Shown here one piece after another: positions 62,970 through 64,000 of a DNA stretch of 64,000 nucleotides. Every line of letters starts with the position of its first letter. Positions within the stretch are counted from its first letter, which is position 1. Source of the stretch: Druceiella hillmani (lineage: Eukaryota; Arthropoda; Insecta; Lepidoptera; Hepialidae). Location: contig JAYKKI010000126.1 in assembly GCA_039881145.1 (NCBI GenBank), positions 3,740,501 to 3,804,500 of the forward strand, written 5' to 3'. The position numbers were made by a program, and so were the translations under genes. The notes beneath the pieces are model-generated. The model saw only the letters and a program-made list of their open reading frames with translations, did not search any database and was not told the origin of the DNA.

Positions 62970-63780
62970 TTGTTTGTGGAAAATTGTTTGAGTTGTTTGA
63001 ATGTACACAGAATTATAATTTCTGGCCGCAGCAACTACTAAAAAACTGTTGCAATAGAACTATATCAAGTATGGTATTAAACAATCTTTATGACTTCCAG
63101 ACATACAACAGGATGAACTCATTAAATTTTGCGGAATAATTTAGTGAGATATGAGGAAACAAGTAGTAGAGGTTTATAGAAAAATAGACAAAAATTTAAG
63201 AAATTATTGTTCTAGTTTCAATCGATACTTAAAAAAAATTAACCGTTCTAACACTAGTATTGATTTTTCTGCACACTTGTAAGGATTTGATGGATCCAAT
63301 CTTCGTAGATAATCCAAGTTAAGTAGGAGTGAAACACAACTTTGGCCTATGATTACAAAACTAGTAAATCCACCACTGTCCAAACTAGTAAATCCACCAC
63401 CACCATCATTAATTGTAAATCTATCTACAAAATATTTTGTGCAAATTTAAAGTATCTCTTGACAAATTTATCATTAATATATTTTTCTTCTCTATATCTA
63501 TTAAAGCAAAGTAGCATCGTATTGAATTTGATTAAAGGTACCATGTAGCCCGAAAAAGATTGAAAAAATAAATTCAATGGAGAATGTGCAAGTAACGTAT
63601 ACGTTGCTAAAAAAATTTAAAGCACCATGTCACAAAAACTTTTATATCTATCAACATCGGTGTGTTTTTATTCTTGTGAAATCTATACATTTTTAAAACT
63701 TCCAGACAATAAATATTGACAGAATACGGAAAACTATAACTCAAATGGAATTAAAATTACTGGTCATGTATTTATATAAA
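62970..63780. other. Unassigned stretch at the right
   Basis: AT-rich with a CCACCACC run near 63400; no exon seen. Confidence 0.4.
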
Positions 63781-63787
63781 CAAGAAT

Positions 63788-63880
63788 CATCAAGTACGAT
63801 GTAAATTTATTGGTAAGTAATATTCATCTGTAATTATTATATGACATTGATTAAAGACAAAACGTGATTACACACCAAAT
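63788..63880. repeat. Segment shared with the 3' flank of gene B
   Basis: TCAAGTACGATGTAAATTTA, then TTGGTAAGTAAT and CTGTAATTATTA, match 38672-38725 in the same orientation. In gene B this segment lies about 700 bp downstream of the stop codon. Confidence 0.55.
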
Positions 63881-64000
63881 AAAAGCAAAAGAACAAGTAA
63901 ATTATCATTGTTTTCTTTTACTGAAAGAGAATTTGGATTTGAACAATTTTGCAATAGAGGCAAAATGTCAAGAACTCATCTAGTGATAAATCAATAAACT

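Overview
This is an AT-rich animal nuclear window, most likely from an insect. It holds GT-AG introns, (TA)n microsatellites, and remnants of mariner, Tc1, piggyBac, hAT and non-LTR elements with arthropod-style protein motifs. I cannot name the species. There are no operons, no rRNA or tRNA genes and no CRISPR array. The longest single open frame is only 144 codons, so genes had to be found exon by exon, from splice sites and from similarity between paralogous exons.

The host content is one family of small secreted proteins. Each full copy has four exons, all joined in phase 0: a 26-codon signal-peptide exon, a 52-codon exon with one Cys and two N-glycosylation sites, a 47-48-codon exon with a C-K/E-H-Y/F-L core, and a last exon with a G-E-Y motif. 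The Cys spacing and the order of motifs resemble the insect DUF1091/CheB group of the ML (MD-2/GM2-activator-like) lipid-binding fold; this assignment is inference. Gene A (947-8226, +) and gene B (39427-46789, -) look intact at 179 aa. Gene E (55563-60764, -) has four good exons but lacks a GT donor in the correct frame after exon 1. Copy C (52768-54167, -) is a pseudogene. Gene D (25030-32525, +) is a diverged member whose first exon I could not find. A, B, C and E share a promoter-like box, GATAA followed by TTATA, about 85-180 bp before the ATG. A downstream-flank repeat at the right edge hints at another copy just outside the window.

The introns and the spaces between genes are filled with decayed transposons. 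Mariner-type remnants lie at 3.2-4.5, 11.6, 30.7, 41.5, 48.9, 49.3 and 51.2 kb. A Tc1 remnant lies at 12.4 kb, a piggyBac with one intact end at 17-18.4 kb, a ZMYM-type hAT at 33.8-37.7 kb, and non-LTR 3' ends at 26.7, 44.3 and 62.3 kb. There are also two dispersed non-coding repeat families (here R1 and R2), a 98-bp satellite whose last units are inverted (15.4-16.7 kb), a 50-bp minisatellite (59.15 kb) and a perfect 131-bp tandem duplication (40.57 kb).

The feature least explained by known elements is a set of at least twelve unrelated short-loop inverted repeats, with arms of 13-43 bp and loops of 3-12 nt, spread through the window. They look like products of local template switching during replication. 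One of them, inside a mariner gene, shows which arm is the copied one.
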